From NCBI GenBank assembly GCA_036501535.1, contig DASYAE010000280.1, positions 1 to 16,039 on the forward strand: a stretch of 16,039 nt of DNA, given 5' to 3'. This document shows, in pieces, positions 13,605 to 16,039 of the stretch. The stretch's first letter is position 1, and each line of letters begins with the position of its first letter. Source of the stretch: DASYAE01 sp036501535 (GTDB lineage: Bacteria > Actinomycetota > Actinomycetes > Streptomycetales > Catenulisporaceae). The notes under the pieces were generated by a model. The model ran no database searches. It was given only the letters and a program-made list of their open reading frames with translations, and was not told the DNA's origin. The translations under genes were made by a program, and so were the position numbers.

Positions 13605-14153
13605 CTACTTGCCGGACTTCCCGAGGTCCGCCGGGATCAGCGAGAACATCACCATGTCCTCCTGGCCGTGATGGGTGAACCCGGACTGCCGGGCGACCCC
13701 CTCGCGGACGAAGCCGGCCTTCTCGGCGGCCCGCTGCGAGGCCGCGTTGCCCACCGCCGCGAACAGCTCCACCCGGTTCAGCTTCTGGTCGCGCAGCGTC
13801 CACTCGGCGACCGCCCGCGTGGCCTCCGGCGCGAAGCCGCGGCCGCGGGCCCAGGCGCCGATCGCGTATCCGACCTCGGTGACGCGGCTCTCCCAGTCGG
13901 TGCCCTTCAGTCCGATCCCGCCGATGTACCGGCCGGTCTCGAGATCGGTGATGGCCCAGTTGATCCCCAAGCCCATGGTCCGCATGGTGTGCGCCGCCTG
14001 GGTGCACCACAGCCGGCCGTCCGCCTCCGTGTACGGCTGCGGACCCGACAGCCAGCGCTTCGACAGGTCGTCGTTGAACATGGCGACCGTCGGCTCGACG
14101 TCCTGTTCGAGATGCGCTCTGAGCAGCAGCCGGGCCGTTTTCAGCTCGGCCAT
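13605..14153 (-). CDS. GNAT-family N-acetyltransferase, RimJ-like
   Basis: The 182-residue protein is a GNAT of the RimJ/RimL (Acetyltransf_3) kind, which acetylate ribosomal protein N-termini, antibiotics or other amines. It begins with LKTARLLLRAHLEQDVEPTVAMFNDD. Then come INWAITDLETGRYIGGIGLKG, EVGYAIGAWARGRGFAPEATRAVAEW (about 94-118, acetyl-CoA binding loop RGRGFA) and VELFAAVGNAASQRAAEKAGFVREG, where NxAS and EKxGF are standard. ATG 14153 begins right at the first strand; no ribosome binding site is visible there, though AAGGAG lies near 14205-14210, farther upstream. The frame is open upstream of 14153, and a start near GTG 14181 cannot be ruled out. It is divergent from the malic enzyme gene. 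Confidence 0.85.
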   Translation of the reverse strand: MAELKTARLLLRAHLEQDVEPTVAMFNDDLSKRWLSGPQPYTEADGRLWCTQAAHTMRTMGLGINWAITDLETGRYIGGIGLKGTDWESRVTEVGYAIGAWARGRGFAPEATRAVAEWTLRDQKLNRVELFAAVGNAASQRAAEKAGFVREGVARQSGFTHHGQEDMVMFSLIPADLGKSGK

Positions 14154-14222
14154 GGGGAAAACGTTCGCGGAGAACACCGGATCAGTCTCGCAGCCTGCTC
14201 CTTTCCATGTCCAAAGAATGAT

Positions 14223-14275
14223 GCCGAAGCGGCCCGGTGAGACTGGAATCACCTGGGCACCGGGTCGGCTTCGGC
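14223..14275. promoter_or_regulatory. Long interrupted inverted repeat in the divergent region
   Basis: GCCGAAGC-GG-CCCGGTG (14223-14239) pairs with CACCGGG-TCG-GCTTCGGC (14258-14275), 8 plus 7 bp with a small internal loop. A competing hairpin, CCCGGTGA (14233-14240) with TCACCTGGG (14249-14257), uses the same left segment. It lies 70 bp from both divergent starts, so it is not a normal terminator; a regulatory role in either 5' leader is possible. Confidence 0.45.
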
Positions 14276-14345
14276 GTACCGGGGTCCGGGCGCGTGGCAC
14301 CATGGGTTCGTCACTCAATGTCGCGTGCATGGAGGCATCCCGGCG

Positions 14346-15752
14346 ATGACCGCGCAGCCCAGCGCCTCGTATTCGATCACCGTGCGCCTGGAGGCGCCCG
14401 CGCGGGGCAACGCGGTGTCCGGGATCACCAAGGTCGTCGAGGACGTCGGGGGAGCGGTCACCGCGCTCGACGTGTCCGGCTCCGACAGCGAGCGGATGCG
14501 GATCGACGTCACCATCGCCGCGGCCAGCGCCGAGCACGCCAAGCTGATCACCGACGCCATCGCGGACTTCGACGGCATCGTGGTCGGACGGATCTCCGAC
14601 CGCGTCTTCCTGCTGCACCTCGGCGGCAAGATCGAGATGCAGTCGAAGGTCCCGCTGCGCAACCGCGACGACCTGTCGATGGCTTACACGCCCGGCGTGG
14701 CGCGGGTCTGCATGGCCATCGCGGAGAACCCGGAGGACGCCCGGCGGCTGACCATCAAGCGCAACTCGATCGCGGTGGTGACCGACGGCTCCGCGGTGCT
14801 GGGTCTCGGCAACATCGGGCCGAAGGCGGCGCTGCCGGTCATGGAGGGCAAGGCCGCGCTGTTCAAGCGCTTCGCCGGGATCGACGCCTGGCCGATCTGC
14901 CTGGACACCCAGGACACCGAGGAGATCATCGCCGCGGTCAAGGCCATCGCGCCGGGCTTCGCCGGGATCAACCTGGAGGACATCTCCGCGCCGCGCTGCT
15001 TCGAGATCGAGCGGCGGCTGCGCGGGCTGCTCGACATCCCGGTCTTCCACGACGACCAGCACGGCACCGCGATCGTCGTGCTCGCCGCGCTGACCAACGC
15101 GCTGCGGGTGGTCAACAAGGACCTCGGCGACGTGCGCATCGTCTGCTCCGGCGCGGGCGCGGCCGGCACCGCGGTGCTGCGGCTGCTGCGCGAGGCCGGG
15201 GCGAAGGACCTGACCGTGGCCGACTATCACGGCGTGGTGCACCTCGGCCGCAACGACCTGGGCGGCCCGGACTCGGACCTGCGCTGGGTGGCCGAGAACA
15301 CCAACGCGGGCGGCTACACCGGCACCCTGCGCGAGGCGCTGGCCGGCGCGGACGTGTTCATCGGCGTCTCCGCACCGAACATCCTGACCGGCGAGGACAT
15401 CGCCACCATGGCGCCCGGCTCGATCGTCTTCGCGCTGGCCAACCCGGATCCCGAGGTGGACCCGGCGGCCGCCCTCGAGCACGCCGCGGTGGTGGCGACC
15501 GGCCGCAGCGACTACCCGAACCAGATCAACAACGTGCTGGCCTTCCCCGGCGTGTTCCGCGGCCTGCTCGACGCGCACAGCCGCGCCGTCTCGCTGCGCA
15601 TGCTGCTCGCCGCGGCCCGCGCGCTGGCCGCGGTGGTCACCGACGAGAAGCTGAACGCGCACTACATCGTGCCGTCCGTGTTCGACCCCGAAGTCAGCCC
15701 CGCGGTCGCGGCGGCGGTGCGGGAAGTGTGCTCGGAGCCTGCGGCGGGCTGA
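14346..15752 (+). CDS. NAD-type malic enzyme with N-terminal ACT domain
   Basis: The 468-residue enzyme oxidatively decarboxylates malate to pyruvate and CO2 with NAD(P)+, linking the TCA cycle to pyruvate. An N-terminal ACT-like regulatory domain (about 8-85, SITVRLEAPARGNAVSGITKVVEDVGGAVTALDV) is followed by the catalytic part. MAYTPGVARVC (112-122) carries the conserved Tyr. VVTDGSAVLGLGNIGPKAALPVMEGK (144-169) and INLEDISAPRCFEIE (208-222) contribute malate and metal binding. PVFHDDQHGT (232-241) holds the second acidic pair. The Rossmann motif is SGAGAAGTA (268-276), and ANPDPEV and NQINNVLAFPGVFRGLLD close the active site. GGAGG (14331-14335) stands ten bases before ATG 14346; GTG 14325 is the other option. 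The length is normal for an ACT-fused bacterial malic enzyme. Confidence 0.95.
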   Translation: MTAQPSASYSITVRLEAPARGNAVSGITKVVEDVGGAVTALDVSGSDSERMRIDVTIAAASAEHAKLITDAIADFDGIVVGRISDRVFLLHLGGKIEMQSKVPLRNRDDLSMAYTPGVARVCMAIAENPEDARRLTIKRNSIAVVTDGSAVLGLGNIGPKAALPVMEGKAALFKRFAGIDAWPICLDTQDTEEIIAAVKAIAPGFAGINLEDISAPRCFEIERRLRGLLDIPVFHDDQHGTAIVVLAALTNALRVVNKDLGDVRIVCSGAGAAGTAVLRLLREAGAKDLTVADYHGVVHLGRNDLGGPDSDLRWVAENTNAGGYTGTLREALAGADVFIGVSAPNILTGEDIATMAPGSIVFALANPDPEVDPAAALEHAAVVATGRSDYPNQINNVLAFPGVFRGLLDAHSRAVSLRMLLAAARALAAVVTDEKLNAHYIVPSVFDPEVSPAVAAAVREVCSEPAAG

Positions 15753-16039
15753 CGACGGCCACCCGGACGGCGCGGCGCCGGCGGGCGGCGGACAGCCGCG
15801 CGAACTCTCCGCCGAGCAGGAAGTCCCGCAACGCCGCGGCGGGAATCTCGTCGAGGGCCGCCTTCGGGATCATCACCGCTCTGCGCGGCCACCGGTACAG
15901 AAGGAAGAAGTCCTCCGTCTCCCGGGCGGCCGTGTACTCGGTCCAGTGGACGCGGGTCTCGGTGCCCGCCGTGCGGATGATGACGCCGTCCTGTGAGATC
16001 TCCATCTCCCGGGGCGTTCCGGTAAGGCGCCGGCGCTGC
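15694..16039 (-). CDS. YcxB-like C-terminal domain protein, 5' end outside the window
   Basis: The frame is open from the right edge to TGA at 15694, so this is a 3' fragment of about 115 residues; it continues upstream of the apparent ATG 16005 as QRRRLTGTPREMEISQDG. VEISxDGV..., RVHWTEYTAARETEDFFLLYRWPRRAVMIPKAALDEIPAAALRDFLL matches the YcxB-like domain (PF14317), usually the C-terminal half of a small protein with two membrane helices and unknown function. The tail is Arg- and Pro-rich. Its last 59 bases overlap the 3' end of the malic enzyme gene on the opposite strand. The membrane part, if present, would be beyond the window. Confidence 0.65.
   Translation of the reverse strand, partial: QRRRLTGTPREMEISQDGVIIRTAGTETRVHWTEYTAARETEDFFLLYRWPRRAVMIPKAALDEIPAAALRDFLLGGEFARLSAARRRRAVRVAVVSPPQAPSTLPAPPPRPRG

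Noticed and set aside
13605..15662. A 685-residue minus-strand frame containing the RimJ-like acetyltransferase
   Set aside because: Only the last 182 residues are a real protein; the upstream part is antisense to malic enzyme and is rich in Arg, His, Asp and Val as expected for a shadow.
1..16039. CRISPR arrays, insertion sequences or transposases
   Set aside because: No regularly spaced repeat array and no transposase-like protein was found on either strand.

Overview
This window comes from a high-GC actinomycete, most likely a Streptomyces-, Catenulispora- or Actinospica-like mycelial bacterium. The signs are strong GC bias at third codon positions, GTG starts, GC-rich hairpin terminators without long T runs, a tRNA without an encoded CCA, a SAM-dependent methyltransferase of the actinomycete DUF574 family, a DUF6082 membrane protein, and a second-type clpP pair next to a PopR/ClgR-like regulator. 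I cannot name the species.

Left third (1-3.7 kb) is accessory and partly decayed. It holds a PIN-toxin/ribbon-helix-helix antitoxin pair with a 25-bp palindromic operator, a cytochrome P450 broken by an internal deletion and frameshift, an unrecognised gene with a frameshift near its 3' end, and a GNAT acetyltransferase. A possible transcribed leader (two tiny coupled ORFs, the second very arginine-rich, then a hairpin) precedes a tRNA-Arg(ACG) gene.

Middle (3.7-9 kb): a leftward pair consists of a secreted beta-propeller/IPT protein and then an archaeal-type ATPase fused to a PD-(D/E)XK nuclease-like domain. Three AT-rich repeats at 15-bp spacing lie between them. The DUF574 methyltransferase runs divergently from this pair, followed by a DUF6082-type membrane protein with a very strong terminator hairpin.

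Right (9-12.1 kb) is a compact proteolysis locus. A PopR/ClgR-like XRE regulator ending in Leu-Val-Ala faces two overlapping clpP genes; the downstream one has Gly in place of the catalytic His. A predicted ATPase of the COG3910 type is divergent from the clpP pair. The shared intergenic region carries a near-perfect match to the PopR box and an overlapping weaker ClgR-like box. The arrangement suggests a feedback circuit in which an unstable activator is destroyed by Clp protease and drives the alternative clpP operon when proteolysis is limiting.

Right end (12.1-16 kb) is more housekeeping: a DHA2-type MFS exporter, a RimJ-like GNAT, an NAD-type malic enzyme with an N-terminal ACT domain, and the 3' part of a YcxB-like gene that overlaps the malic enzyme gene end to end and runs off the window.

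The strongest candidates for something undescribed are the PopR/ClpP circuit with its degenerate ClpP and the arginine-rich leader in front of tRNA-Arg(ACG). No mobile-element transposase, integrase or CRISPR array was seen.
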